Assembly: GCA_015654695.1 (NCBI GenBank)
Contig: JAATGJ010000178.1
Span: 1-54,108 of the forward strand
DNA: 54,108 nucleotides
Source of the DNA: Chitinophagales bacterium
Lineage (GTDB): Bacteria; Bacteroidota; Bacteroidia; Chitinophagales; Chitinophagaceae
Direction: 5' to 3'
Position numbers and translations under genes: made by a program. The notes below the pieces were generated by a model. The model did not search any database. It was not told the origin of the DNA and was given only the letters and a program-made list of their open reading frames with translations. The first letter of the stretch is position 1; every line of letters begins with the position of its first letter. Of the stretch, positions 9,411-16,588 are shown piece after piece.

Positions 9411-9829
9411 TTTACCTGCTTTATCGGAGTAACACTTGTGACAATATATTTATTATCCCCCCGCCACGGCAATGTGGCCCTGTACTGAACATACGTCACC
9501 TGCACACATTCATCCTGCAGGTTTTTCAACACAGTGGCCAGGCTATCATTGGTAACAGAGAAATAAAATTTTTCAGGATTTACCGTCTGGCGGCAACTAA
9601 GCCACATCTCCCCTTCGTCGGTTTTAAAAACATTTCCTTTGTGCGTTATCTTGATCAGCGTCCCTTTTCTTTCCCCCTCCCCATATTTATTAAAAAAGAA
9701 CCAGTAAATAGCCAATGTCCCCAGCAGTACAGCGATGATGAGCATATTCCTGAAAAAGCGACCTGCTTTCCTTTGAAAACCATTATTCTTTTTACTAACC
9801 TCCGTTTGTCTCAATTCTTCCATAAACAT
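9404..9829 (-). CDS. Single-pass membrane protein of unknown function
   Basis: 141 residues: a basic N-terminal segment (KKNNGFQRKAGRFFRN), one transmembrane helix (MLIIAVLLGTLAIYWFFF, ~residues 28-45), then a ~95-residue domain beginning GEGERKGTLIKITHKGNVFKTDEGEMWL. I recognise it only as a conserved Bacteroidota type of protein and can assign no function. The orientation rule suggests the soluble part is periplasmic. The start could be the ATG at 9829 or the third codon (9823). Convergent 7-bp overlap with the methylase gene. Confidence 0.7.
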   Translation of the reverse strand: MFMEELRQTEVSKKNNGFQRKAGRFFRNMLIIAVLLGTLAIYWFFFNKYGEGERKGTLIKITHKGNVFKTDEGEMWLSCRQTVNPEKFYFSVTNDSLATVLKNLQDECVQVTYVQYRATLPWRGDNKYIVTSVTPIKQVNQ

Positions 9830-9846
9830 GATTTTATAACAAAAAA

Positions 9847-9881
9847 TTTGTGATGCTAAATCAATTATTATTATACATTTG
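9847..9881 (+). promoter_or_regulatory. Candidate Bacteroidota-type promoter of the arginine operon
   Basis: A -7 element TACATTTG (9874-9881, matching TAnnTTTG) is preceded after 23 nt by TTTG (9847-9850) as a -33 element. Transcription would start near 9888, giving a ~240-nt leader before the GNAT start at 10130. The spacing is slightly long for the consensus. Confidence 0.5.
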
Positions 9882-9908
9882 TACCCAATTTACAATTTGT
9901 TTGTAAAC

Positions 9909-10063
9909 GTGAGCAACATTCTGACACATACCAAGCAATTCGCCTTTCATGCACCCATTACCAGTGGCGTGTATGCCGTAGGTTTTGATGTATTTACTTT
10001 TTCCCGCCCGCGACGCCACCCTCAATGCTGACAGGACAAACCCCTGACCATGGCCCCTGTCAG
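9909..10063 (+). promoter_or_regulatory. Untranslated leader of arg operon with small ORF and hairpin
   Basis: Most of the 300-bp gap 9830-10129. It contains a 40-codon frame starting with GTG at 9909 and ending at TGA 10029-10031, with three Arg codons in its last eight (SRPRRHPQC). An 8-bp stem, CTGACAGG (10028-10035) / CCTGTCAG (10056-10063), directly follows, and its 5' arm contains the stop codon. The layout resembles a translation-coupled attenuator, but there is no U-tract after the hairpin and the ORF may be chance. Confidence 0.35.
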
Positions 10064-10129
10064 TGAACCATTTCCGAAAAAGATAAACAACGACTGGTCT
10101 CCCCCTATTTAATTTAATATTTTTTCAAA

Positions 10130-10846
10130 GTGGACAATCAACAAATTATCATCAGGGTCGCCACACCAGATGATAAAGCCTATTCAAAAATAATCACCGA
10201 CGAAATGGAGTCTTCGGCTGCTGCCCGTGGTACGGGAATAGCCAAACGTTCTCCTGAATATATCGAGCAAAAAATTGATGAAGGTAAAGCTGTCATCGCC
10301 CTTACCAAAGAGGGCAAATGGGTGGGCTTTTGCTATATAGAAACATGGAGCCACGGTGACTATGTAGCCAACTCCGGTCTTATCGTGGTTCCTGAATACA
10401 GGAAAAGCGGTGTAGCCAAATCTATCAAACAAAAGATATTCAATCTCTCAAGACAAAAATATCCTGAAGCAAAGATATTTGGCCTCACTACCGGGCTGGC
10501 CGTCATGAAGATCAACTCCGACCTGGGATACGAACCTGTTACCTATTCTGAACTGACACAGGATGAATCTTTCTGGGCGGGTTGTAAAAGCTGCGTGAAC
10601 TACGAGATACTGATGAGTAAAGACAGAAAAAATTGCATGTGTACAGCTATGCTTTACGATCCTAAAGATCACTATGAGCCAGAGGAAACCAAGGAATTCT
10701 TTAAAGAAAATGTAAAAGGCTTTGAAAGGTTACTCCGCTTCAAACAATGGAAATTGCTCCGCCCATTCATGAAAAAAGACAAAAACAAAAATGGGAATAG
10801 CGGGAGCAGGCTCAAATCAATCTTCCATCATTTATTCCATCTCTAA
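10130..10846 (+). CDS. GNAT acyltransferase heading the arginine operon; candidate acyl-glutamate synthase
   Basis: 238 residues with an N-terminal GNAT fold: IIIRVATPDDKAYSKIITDEM, WVGFCYIETWSHGDYVANSGLIVVPEYRKSGVAKSI (acyl-CoA-binding R-x-x-G-x-A loop near residue 89) and a conserved second half of the fold (FGLTTGLAVMKINSDLGYEPVT). A Cys-rich segment follows (CKSCVNYEILMSKDRKNCMC, ~165-184), then a basic tail. The start is GTG at 10130. It lies 18 bp upstream of argG and is the first gene of the operon, which otherwise lacks any argA or argJ. That context suggests it makes N-acetyl- or N-succinyl-glutamate, the first step of the pathway. GNAT membership is clear; the substrate is inference. 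Confidence 0.8.
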   Translation: MDNQQIIIRVATPDDKAYSKIITDEMESSAAARGTGIAKRSPEYIEQKIDEGKAVIALTKEGKWVGFCYIETWSHGDYVANSGLIVVPEYRKSGVAKSIKQKIFNLSRQKYPEAKIFGLTTGLAVMKINSDLGYEPVTYSELTQDESFWAGCKSCVNYEILMSKDRKNCMCTAMLYDPKDHYEPEETKEFFKENVKGFERLLRFKQWKLLRPFMKKDKNKNGNSGSRLKSIFHHLFHL

Positions 10847-10864
10847 ACCCGGTAAATAAATACG

Positions 10865-12073
10865 ATGCCAAAAAAAGTTGTTTTAGGTTTCAGTGGCGGA
10901 TTAGATACTTCTTACTGTGTAAAATACCTGAGCGAAGACATGGGCTATGAAGTGCATAGCATTATTGTAAACACCGGTGGTTTTACAGAAGAAGAACTGA
11001 AACACATCGAAGCGCATGCTCATAAGCTTGGCGTAAAATCACATAAAGCAGTCAATGCAGTAAAAAGTTACTATGACAGCATTGTCAAGTTTCTCATTTA
11101 TGGTAATGTCTTAAAAAACAATACATACCCATTAAGCGTAAGTGCTGAAAGATTGAGCCAGGCACTCCATATAGCTGATCATGTACAGGAACTGGGTGCT
11201 ACCGCAGTAGCGCATGGCAGTACAGGCGCCGGCAATGACCAGGTAAGATTTGATATGATCTTCAATATAATGATCCCCGGTGTTGAGATCATTACCCCTA
11301 TCCGTGACCTGAAGCTGAGCCGTGAACAGGAGATCGAATACCTGAAAGGCAAAGGCGTGGACATGAACTTTGACAAATCAATGTATTCCATCAACAAGGG
11401 ATTGTGGGGAACAAGTGTCGGCGGAAAAGAAACACTTTCTTCCAAAGGCATGTTACCGGAACAAGCATGGCCCACACAGGTAACCAAACATGGCAGCGAA
11501 GAAGTAAAACTGCATTTTGAAAAAGGAGAGCTGAAGAAAGTAAATGATAAACTATTTCATCATCCGGCTGATGCTATTCAATATTTACAAACAATTGCCG
11601 GACCTTATGGCATTGGCCGTGATATTCATGTTGGTGATACCATCATTGGTATTAAAGGACGGGTAGGTTTTGAAGCCGCAGCTCCCATGGTGATATTAAA
11701 AGGACACCACGCACTGGAAAAACATGTATTGACCAAATGGCAATTGACATTAAAAGATCAGCTATCGCAATTCTATGGTAACTGGCTGCATGAAGGACAG
11801 ATACTTGACCCGGTGATGAGAGATATCGAAGCTTTTTTGGAAACAACACAAAGAAATGTGACGGGTGATGTATTCGTGCAGTTATTCCCTTACCATTTCC
11901 AGGTCACAGGTATTGAATCAGCTTTCGACCTGATGAGTGGCAAGTTTGGAAAATACGGAGAAATGAATAATGGCTGGAGCGGCGAAGATGTACGGGGCTT
12001 CAGTAAAATATTTGGCAACCAGACAATGATCTATCACCAGGTGAAAGATGCAACGATCCCTAAAAAAATATAA
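10865..12073 (+). CDS. argG: Argininosuccinate synthase
   Basis: Penultimate step of arginine synthesis: citrulline + aspartate + ATP to argininosuccinate. 402 residues. The ATP-pyrophosphatase P-loop SGGLDTSYC is at residues ~9-17, followed by AVAHGSTGAGNDQVRFD (~116-132), ITPIRDLKLSREQEIEYL and MYSINKGLWGTSVGGKE (citrulline/aspartate site region). Start ATG at 10865, 18 bp after the GNAT stop. It is followed by a 61-bp gap holding a palindromic repeat before argC. Confidence 0.95.
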   Translation: MPKKVVLGFSGGLDTSYCVKYLSEDMGYEVHSIIVNTGGFTEEELKHIEAHAHKLGVKSHKAVNAVKSYYDSIVKFLIYGNVLKNNTYPLSVSAERLSQALHIADHVQELGATAVAHGSTGAGNDQVRFDMIFNIMIPGVEIITPIRDLKLSREQEIEYLKGKGVDMNFDKSMYSINKGLWGTSVGGKETLSSKGMLPEQAWPTQVTKHGSEEVKLHFEKGELKKVNDKLFHHPADAIQYLQTIAGPYGIGRDIHVGDTIIGIKGRVGFEAAAPMVILKGHHALEKHVLTKWQLTLKDQLSQFYGNWLHEGQILDPVMRDIEAFLETTQRNVTGDVFVQLFPYHFQVTGIESAFDLMSGKFGKYGEMNNGWSGEDVRGFSKIFGNQTMIYHQVKDATIPKKI

Positions 12074-12076
12074 ACG

Positions 12077-12113
12077 CCTCCCCATCCCGATAGCAATCGG
12101 TACCAAAGGAGGG
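12077..12113. repeat. Palindromic repeat between argG and argC
   Basis: Nested inverted repeat: outer CCTCC/GGAGG arms (from 12077 and to 12113) around an inner CCGAT (12087-12091) / ATCGG (12096-12100). The inner part matches the CCCGATAG...TCGGG repeat seen at 3607-3622. No U-run follows, so it reads as a repeat rather than a terminator. Confidence 0.55.
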
Positions 12114-12134
12114 ACTTAGGAAAACCCGAGCATT

Positions 12135-13163
12135 ATGAGCAACTTTCAAAAATCAGAGACTTTAAAAGCCTCTCCCTTAGGGAGAGCTTTGGTGAGGGCT
12201 GGCATAATAGGCGGAGCGGGCTATACTGGCGGCGAACTGATACGATTACTCATTCACCATCCGCATACCACTGTTTCTTTTATTCATAGCCGCAGTAATG
12301 CAGGCAAGCCTGTCCATACTGTTCACCAGGATCTGCTGGGCGATACCAATTTAGCATTCTCCGATAAACTAACTGACGACATTGATGTGTTATTTCTTTG
12401 CCTTGGACATGGTGAGTCAAAGAAATTTCTTTCAGAAAACACGATCGCTGATAAAATAAAGATCATTGACCTGGCGAATGATTTTCGTTTGACACAAAGC
12501 TCACAGCTCGGAACCCGCAACTTCGTTTACGGTTTACCCGAATTAAACAGGGAGAAAATAAAATCAGCCAATAATATCGCCAATCCCGGTTGTTTTGCAA
12601 CCGCTATTCAAGTAGGATTATTGCCATTGGCAAAAGCGGGCTTGTTAAATGACATTTATACAACGGGCATTACTGGGTCTACCGGTGCAGGTCAAAGTTT
12701 ATCTCAGACATCTCATTTTAGCTGGCGGGCAAATAATATACAGGCCTACAAAACTTTGACGCATCAGCATCTTGGTGAAATAGGTGAATCTCTTTTACAA
12801 TTACAGCCGGAAAGCGATATTGACCTCAGTTTCGTTCCGTGGCGGGGAGATTTTACAAGAGGGATATTTATTAGCTCTGTTATTAGTTGTGATCTTAGCC
12901 TGGAAGAACTCACTACACTCTATATTGATTTTTATAAAGACCATCCCTTTACACATGTAAGTAAAGACTCTATTTTCCTGAAGCAGGTGGTCAATACCAA
13001 CAAAGCTGTTATACAACTGGAAAAACCGGGAAGCAAACTAGTAGTTCATTCGGCTATTGATAATTTATTGAAAGGAGCCAGCGGACAGGCCGTACAAAAT
13101 ATGAACCTGTTGTTTGGCTTTGAGGAAAATACAGGTCTTCAACTCAAACCAACCGGATTTTAA
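12135..13163 (+). CDS. argC: N-acetyl/N-succinyl-gamma-glutamyl-phosphate reductase
   Basis: NADPH-dependent reductase of acyl-glutamyl phosphate to the semialdehyde. 342 residues. The Rossmann loop AGIIGGAGYTGGEL starts at ~residue 22, and the catalytic Cys is in NPGCFATAIQVGLLPL (~153). GITGSTGAGQSLSQTSHFSWR and HQHLGEI complete the family pattern. The ATG at 12135 gives an odd ~20-residue N-terminal extension (LKASPLGRALVR) that is encoded by a palindromic repeat at 12164-12200. Family members normally begin right at the Rossmann strand. Ends 3 bp before the NamZ-like gene. Confidence 0.93.
   Translation: MSNFQKSETLKASPLGRALVRAGIIGGAGYTGGELIRLLIHHPHTTVSFIHSRSNAGKPVHTVHQDLLGDTNLAFSDKLTDDIDVLFLCLGHGESKKFLSENTIADKIKIIDLANDFRLTQSSQLGTRNFVYGLPELNREKIKSANNIANPGCFATAIQVGLLPLAKAGLLNDIYTTGITGSTGAGQSLSQTSHFSWRANNIQAYKTLTHQHLGEIGESLLQLQPESDIDLSFVPWRGDFTRGIFISSVISCDLSLEELTTLYIDFYKDHPFTHVSKDSIFLKQVVNTNKAVIQLEKPGSKLVVHSAIDNLLKGASGQAVQNMNLLFGFEENTGLQLKPTGF
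12164..12200. repeat. Palindromic repeat encoding the N-terminal extension of ArgC
   Basis: Stem CTCTCCC (12170-12176) / GGGAGAG (12180-12186) with loop TTA, followed by CTTTGGTGAGGGCT. It sits inside the argC reading frame between the start codon and the Rossmann strand. The layout (C-rich arm, short loop, G-rich arm, then a TTGG-GAGG tail) is shared with the repeat at 15581-15610. Confidence 0.65.
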
Positions 13164-13166
13164 CCG

Positions 13167-14339
13167 ATGAAAAAAGATCCTTTATATAAGCTGCTGGCAA
13201 AAAAGGAATCTATCGGTTTACTCTGCAATCAATCCGGCTGGCATAGTTCTACAGGAAAATATAGTTTTCAATCATTAGCGGAACAGGGTCGTCTTAAAAA
13301 GGTTTTTATTCCTGAGCATGGCCTTTTTGGAGAATTACAGGATCAAATAAAATTAGACGACACTTCAGTTTATAAAAACCTGGCAAGTGATGTTGAATGG
13401 GTATCACTTTATAACTCAACTGATCAGTCTCTGACCGCAACAGTAGTCCATCTTTCAGGACTTGATGCGATCATCATAGACATACAGGATACTGGAAGCC
13501 GCTACTACACATTTACCAGCACGATATGGTTGCTGCTGAAAAAAATAACTGAGCTCCATCTTGACATTGCAATTATTGTAATGGACAAACCCAACCCTGC
13601 CGGTAGACAGGTAGAAGGGACAAGGATAAAAAAAGAATACGCCTCCTTTATAGGATTAGAGGGGTTACCGCACCGGCACGGCCTTACCATGGGGGAGCTT
13701 TGCAGGTATTTCAAAAATAAACTGGATGCGAAATGGGAGTTGATCATCCAGGCTGCCCGTAAAAAAGAAACGGCTTTTATTTCCCCTTCTCCTAATATTC
13801 CCTCCGTTAGCACTTGTTCTTTGTATAGCGGTCAATGCCTGTGGGAAGGAACGAATATTAGTGAAGGACGGGGCACTACGCTTCCTTTTGAAATGATCGG
13901 TGCTCCATTCTTAAACTGGGTATTCGCAGAAGACTGGAACAACACTAAACATCCAACTTATAATAAAAGTTGTTATATACGTCCTTTACTTTTCATTCCT
14001 GTCTTTCACAAATTTGCCAATACAACATGTAATGGGTTCCAACTGATGGTACATAACAAGAAAGAATATCATTCGCTGGCCCATTCATTGCAATTAGTAA
14101 AATATATAAAAGAAAAAACACCGGCCTTTGAATGGAAGCAGGGACAATATGAAGCCTTTAATGATAAAAAAGCTATTGAATTGCTGGTGGGCGACCAATT
14201 ACTGCTTGACTATTTAGACAACAAAGCAGGCTGGAAAGAGGTAAAACTAAAATTAGCTGAAGAAGAAAAGGCGTGGATAAAAGAAGTATCGCCATTCCTG
14301 ATTTATAAATCACCTTTACAAAAAACCAAAATAAAATAA
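13167..14339 (+). CDS. DUF1343/NamZ-like protein (exo-N-acetylmuramidase family) inside the arg operon
   Basis: 390 residues of the DUF1343 family, which includes the exo-beta-N-acetylmuramidase NamZ (GH171) that releases MurNAc from peptidoglycan fragments. Family blocks seen in order: IGLLCNQSGW, FIPEHGLFGE (~residues 50-59), DIQDTGSRYYTFTST (~107-121), VMDKPNPAGRQVEGT, LPHRHGLTMGELCRYF, PSPNIPSVSTCSLYSGQCLWEGTNISEGRGTTLPFE. No signal peptide is visible, so it looks cytoplasmic, unlike many secreted members. It starts 3 bp after argC and its stop directly abuts the argD ATG, so it is part of the operon. Nothing in the arginine pathway is known to need this activity. Enzymatic role here is unproven. 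Confidence 0.85.
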   Translation: MKKDPLYKLLAKKESIGLLCNQSGWHSSTGKYSFQSLAEQGRLKKVFIPEHGLFGELQDQIKLDDTSVYKNLASDVEWVSLYNSTDQSLTATVVHLSGLDAIIIDIQDTGSRYYTFTSTIWLLLKKITELHLDIAIIVMDKPNPAGRQVEGTRIKKEYASFIGLEGLPHRHGLTMGELCRYFKNKLDAKWELIIQAARKKETAFISPSPNIPSVSTCSLYSGQCLWEGTNISEGRGTTLPFEMIGAPFLNWVFAEDWNNTKHPTYNKSCYIRPLLFIPVFHKFANTTCNGFQLMVHNKKEYHSLAHSLQLVKYIKEKTPAFEWKQGQYEAFNDKKAIELLVGDQLLLDYLDNKAGWKEVKLKLAEEEKAWIKEVSPFLIYKSPLQKTKIK

Positions 14340-15494
14340 ATGAACCTGTTTGACGTGTATCCGCTGAATGACATTACTATTGTGAAAGCCAAAGGCTCCT
14401 ATGTATGGGATGATAAAGGCGATCAATACCTTGATCTGTATGGCGGTCATGCTGTGATCAGTATCGGCCATACCCATCCACACTGGGTACAGCGAATAGA
14501 AGACCAGCTGGAGAAAATAGCTTTCTATTCCAACTCCATTAAAATTCCGCTGCAGCAACAGTTGTCGGATAAGCTGGGAAAGATTTCAGATAAAAAAGAT
14601 TACCAGCTTTTTCTTTGTAATTCAGGTGCTGAAGCAAATGAAAATGCGCTAAAGCTCGCTTCATTTCATAATGGAAGAAAAAAAATAGTGGCTTTCACTA
14701 AATCTTTTCATGGCAGAACTTCTCTGGCCGTTTCAGCGACTGATAACAAAAACTATATCGCCCCGGTAAATGAATCGGATAATGTGATCTTTCTTCCCTT
14801 TAATGATGAAGATGCACTGGAAGAATGTTTTAAAGCGAATGGGAAAAAAATATCATCAGTTATTATCGAAGGTATCCAGGGTGTCGGCGGCATCAATGTA
14901 GCAGACGAATCTTTCCTGAAAAAGATCAGGAGCCTTTGTGATGAATACGGCGCTGTCTATATTGCCGACAGCGTACAATGTGGGTATGGCAGAACCGGAA
15001 AATTTTTCAGTCATGATTTTGCGGGAGTAAATGCTGATATCTATACGATGGCGAAAGGGATGGGTAATGGATTTCCTGTGGCAGGCATCATCATTGCACC
15101 GCATATAAAGCCAAAGCATTTTATACTGGGTACTACTTTCGGAGGCAATCACCTGGCTTGTGCTGCGGCCTTAGCCGTGCTGGAAATAATAGAAGAAGAG
15201 AAACTCATGGGCAATGCGGTCATGGTAGGCAAATACCTGAAAGATCAACTGGAAGAAATTCCTGAATTGAAAAATGTAAGAGGACGTGGATTGATGATCG
15301 GCTTTGATGTGCCGGAAGAATTAAAAGACCTGAAGAAAAACCTGTTGTGGAATCAAAAGATATTTACAGGAGAAGCTAAGCCAAATGTGATTCGCTTGCT
15401 GCCTTCCCTGGCATTGAAGAAAAGAGATGCGGAAGATTTTATTGAAGCTTTAAAGGAAGAAATTGAGAAAGTAATGGAAAAGGTTCAGGGCTAA
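14340..15494 (+). CDS. argD: Acetylornithine/succinylornithine aminotransferase
   Basis: PLP-dependent class III aminotransferase converting N-acyl-glutamate semialdehyde to N-acyl-ornithine. 384 residues. Visible: YLDLYGGHAVISIGHTHP, CNSGAEANENALKLA (~residues 98-112, phosphate cup), SFHGRTSLAVSATDN, VIIEGIQGVGGI, ADSVQCGYGRTGKFF (the usual Asp-Glu-Val-Gln is Asp-Ser-Val-Gln here), YTMAKGMGNGFPV with the Schiff-base Lys, and TTFGGNHLACAAALAVL. The start ATG directly follows the previous stop, consistent with translational coupling. Confidence 0.93.
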   Translation: MNLFDVYPLNDITIVKAKGSYVWDDKGDQYLDLYGGHAVISIGHTHPHWVQRIEDQLEKIAFYSNSIKIPLQQQLSDKLGKISDKKDYQLFLCNSGAEANENALKLASFHNGRKKIVAFTKSFHGRTSLAVSATDNKNYIAPVNESDNVIFLPFNDEDALEECFKANGKKISSVIIEGIQGVGGINVADESFLKKIRSLCDEYGAVYIADSVQCGYGRTGKFFSHDFAGVNADIYTMAKGMGNGFPVAGIIIAPHIKPKHFILGTTFGGNHLACAAALAVLEIIEEEKLMGNAVMVGKYLKDQLEEIPELKNVRGRGLMIGFDVPEELKDLKKNLLWNQKIFTGEAKPNVIRLLPSLALKKRDAEDFIEALKEEIEKVMEKVQG

Positions 15495-15503
15495 TTGCAT
15501 TGC

Positions 15504-15521
15504 CCCGGCCTTAAGGCCGGG
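15504..15521. repeat. Perfect 18-bp palindrome between argD and argF'
   Basis: CCCGGCCTTAAGGCCGGG is a perfect palindrome just downstream of the argD stop. No poly-U follows. It is another short palindromic repeat type in the arg operon and could also act as an RNA-processing or stability hairpin. Confidence 0.6.
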
Positions 15522-15548
15522 AACCATAAAAACAAATTATACATAAAA

Positions 15549-16565
15549 TTGAAACAGTTCATCTCTGTTAATGACGTTTTAAGCCCCTCTTTTGGAGGAG
15601 TTGGGGAGGCTATTGATGCCTTAGTCCAAAAAGCTTTGGCCTATAAAACTGATCCTTTTAAAGACAAAACTCTTGGCGCCAATAAACGGATTGGTTGCCT
15701 GTTCCTGAACCCGAGTATGCGGACAAGACTGAGCACACAGGTGGCTGCGCAAAACCTTGGAATGGAAACCATCATTTTTAATGTCGGCAGCGAAGGATGG
15801 GCGCTGGAGTTTGAAGAAGAAGCGATCATGAGCGGCAATACTGTGGAGCATGTAAAGGATGCCGCACCCATTATGGGAAAATATTTTGATATACTTGCTA
15901 TCAGAACTTTTCCTTCATTAAAGAACAGGGAAGATGATTACAGCGAACTGTATATTAAACAATTTATTAAGTATGCCGGCATACCGGTAGTGAGTTTGGA
16001 AAGTGCAACACTTCATCCTTTACAATCGCTAACAGACATTATTACTATTACAGAAAACTATAAACCTGCCTACCGGACAGGCAGGTCGCAAACGGCCCAC
16101 CGCAAACCTAAAATAGTGCTGACATGGGCTCCGCATGTAAAACCTCTACCGCAATGTGTAGCGAATAGTTTTTCCCAATGGGTCAATGCATGGGGACAGG
16201 CTGACTTTGTGATCACCCACCCGGAAGATTATGAATTAAGTGAAGAGTTTACCAAAGGAGCGACGATCACAGAGAACCAGGATGAAGCATTGAAAGATGC
16301 AGACTTTGTGTATGTTAAGAACTGGAGTACATTTAATGATTATGGAAGAATTTATTGTAACGATCCGTCATGGATGCTCAATAATGAAAAACTGAAACTG
16401 ACGAATGATGCGAAAGTGTTGCATTGTTTACCGGTAAGAAGAAATGTAGAATTAAGTGATGAGATATTGGATGGCCCCAATAGCCTTGTGACGCCTGAAG
16501 CCGCTAACAGGGTATGGGCGGCACAAGCCGTTCTTTCTGAAATCCTGAAAACCCCCACCCCCTGA
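15549..16565 (+). CDS. argF': N-succinyl(acetyl)ornithine carbamoyltransferase
   Basis: ArgF' carbamoylates an N-acylated ornithine instead of free ornithine. I start at the TTG at 15549 (M/LKQFISVND), the usual N-terminus. An earlier TTG at 15495 would add 18 residues translated from the palindrome. Motifs: FLNPSMRTRLSTQVAAQ (carbamoyl-phosphate loop, ~residues 47-63), LESATLHPLQSLTDI, TWAPHVKPLPQCVANS and LHCLPVRRNVE. In the loop GNTVEHVKDAAP, Val occupies the position that is Glu92 in Xanthomonas acetyl-ornithine enzymes and Pro90 in the Bacteroides succinyl-ornithine enzyme, favouring the succinyl substrate. Repeats lie in-frame near the N-terminus (15581), mid-gene (16064) and at the C-terminus (16551). 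Confidence 0.93.
   Translation: MKQFISVNDVLSPSFGGVGEAIDALVQKALAYKTDPFKDKTLGANKRIGCLFLNPSMRTRLSTQVAAQNLGMETIIFNVGSEGWALEFEEEAIMSGNTVEHVKDAAPIMGKYFDILAIRTFPSLKNREDDYSELYIKQFIKYAGIPVVSLESATLHPLQSLTDIITITENYKPAYRTGRSQTAHRKPKIVLTWAPHVKPLPQCVANSFSQWVNAWGQADFVITHPEDYELSEEFTKGATITENQDEALKDADFVYVKNWSTFNDYGRIYCNDPSWMLNNEKLKLTNDAKVLHCLPVRRNVELSDEILDGPNSLVTPEAANRVWAAQAVLSEILKTPTP
15581..15610. repeat. In-frame palindromic repeat near the argF' start
   Basis: AAGCCCCTCTTTTGGAGGAG followed by TTGGGGAGGC: an imperfect hairpin plus TTGGGGAGG tail, encoding SPSFGGVGEA after SVNDVL. It has the same architecture as the argC repeat at 12164-12200. Confidence 0.6.
16064..16086. repeat. In-frame palindromic insert in the middle of argF'
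   Basis: Perfect 8-bp stem ACCTGCCT (16064-16071) / AGGCAGGT (16079-16086) with a 7-nt loop, encoding KPAYRTGR between ITITENY and the KPKIVLTWAP block. Related enzymes have these blocks much closer together, so about ten residues appear to be inserted. Confidence 0.6.
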
Positions 16566-16575
16566 AGGGGAGTTT
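16551..16575. repeat. Palindromic repeat at the argF' 3' end (inverted copy of the argB repeat)
   Basis: ACCCCCACCCCCTGAAGGGG then AGTTT. It spans the last codons and the stop of argF', and its reverse complement matches 22 of 25 bases of 16683-16707 in argB. Confidence 0.7.
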
Positions 16576-16588
16576 ATAAAGAGTCTTT

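Noticed and set aside
15504-15521. Palindrome after argD as an intrinsic terminator
   Set aside because: No T-run follows and argF' plus downstream arg genes must be transcribed through it.
15495-15548. Upstream TTG start for argF' adding 18 residues
   Set aside because: The extra residues come from the palindrome and are not family-like; the TTG at 15549 opens the conserved N-terminus.
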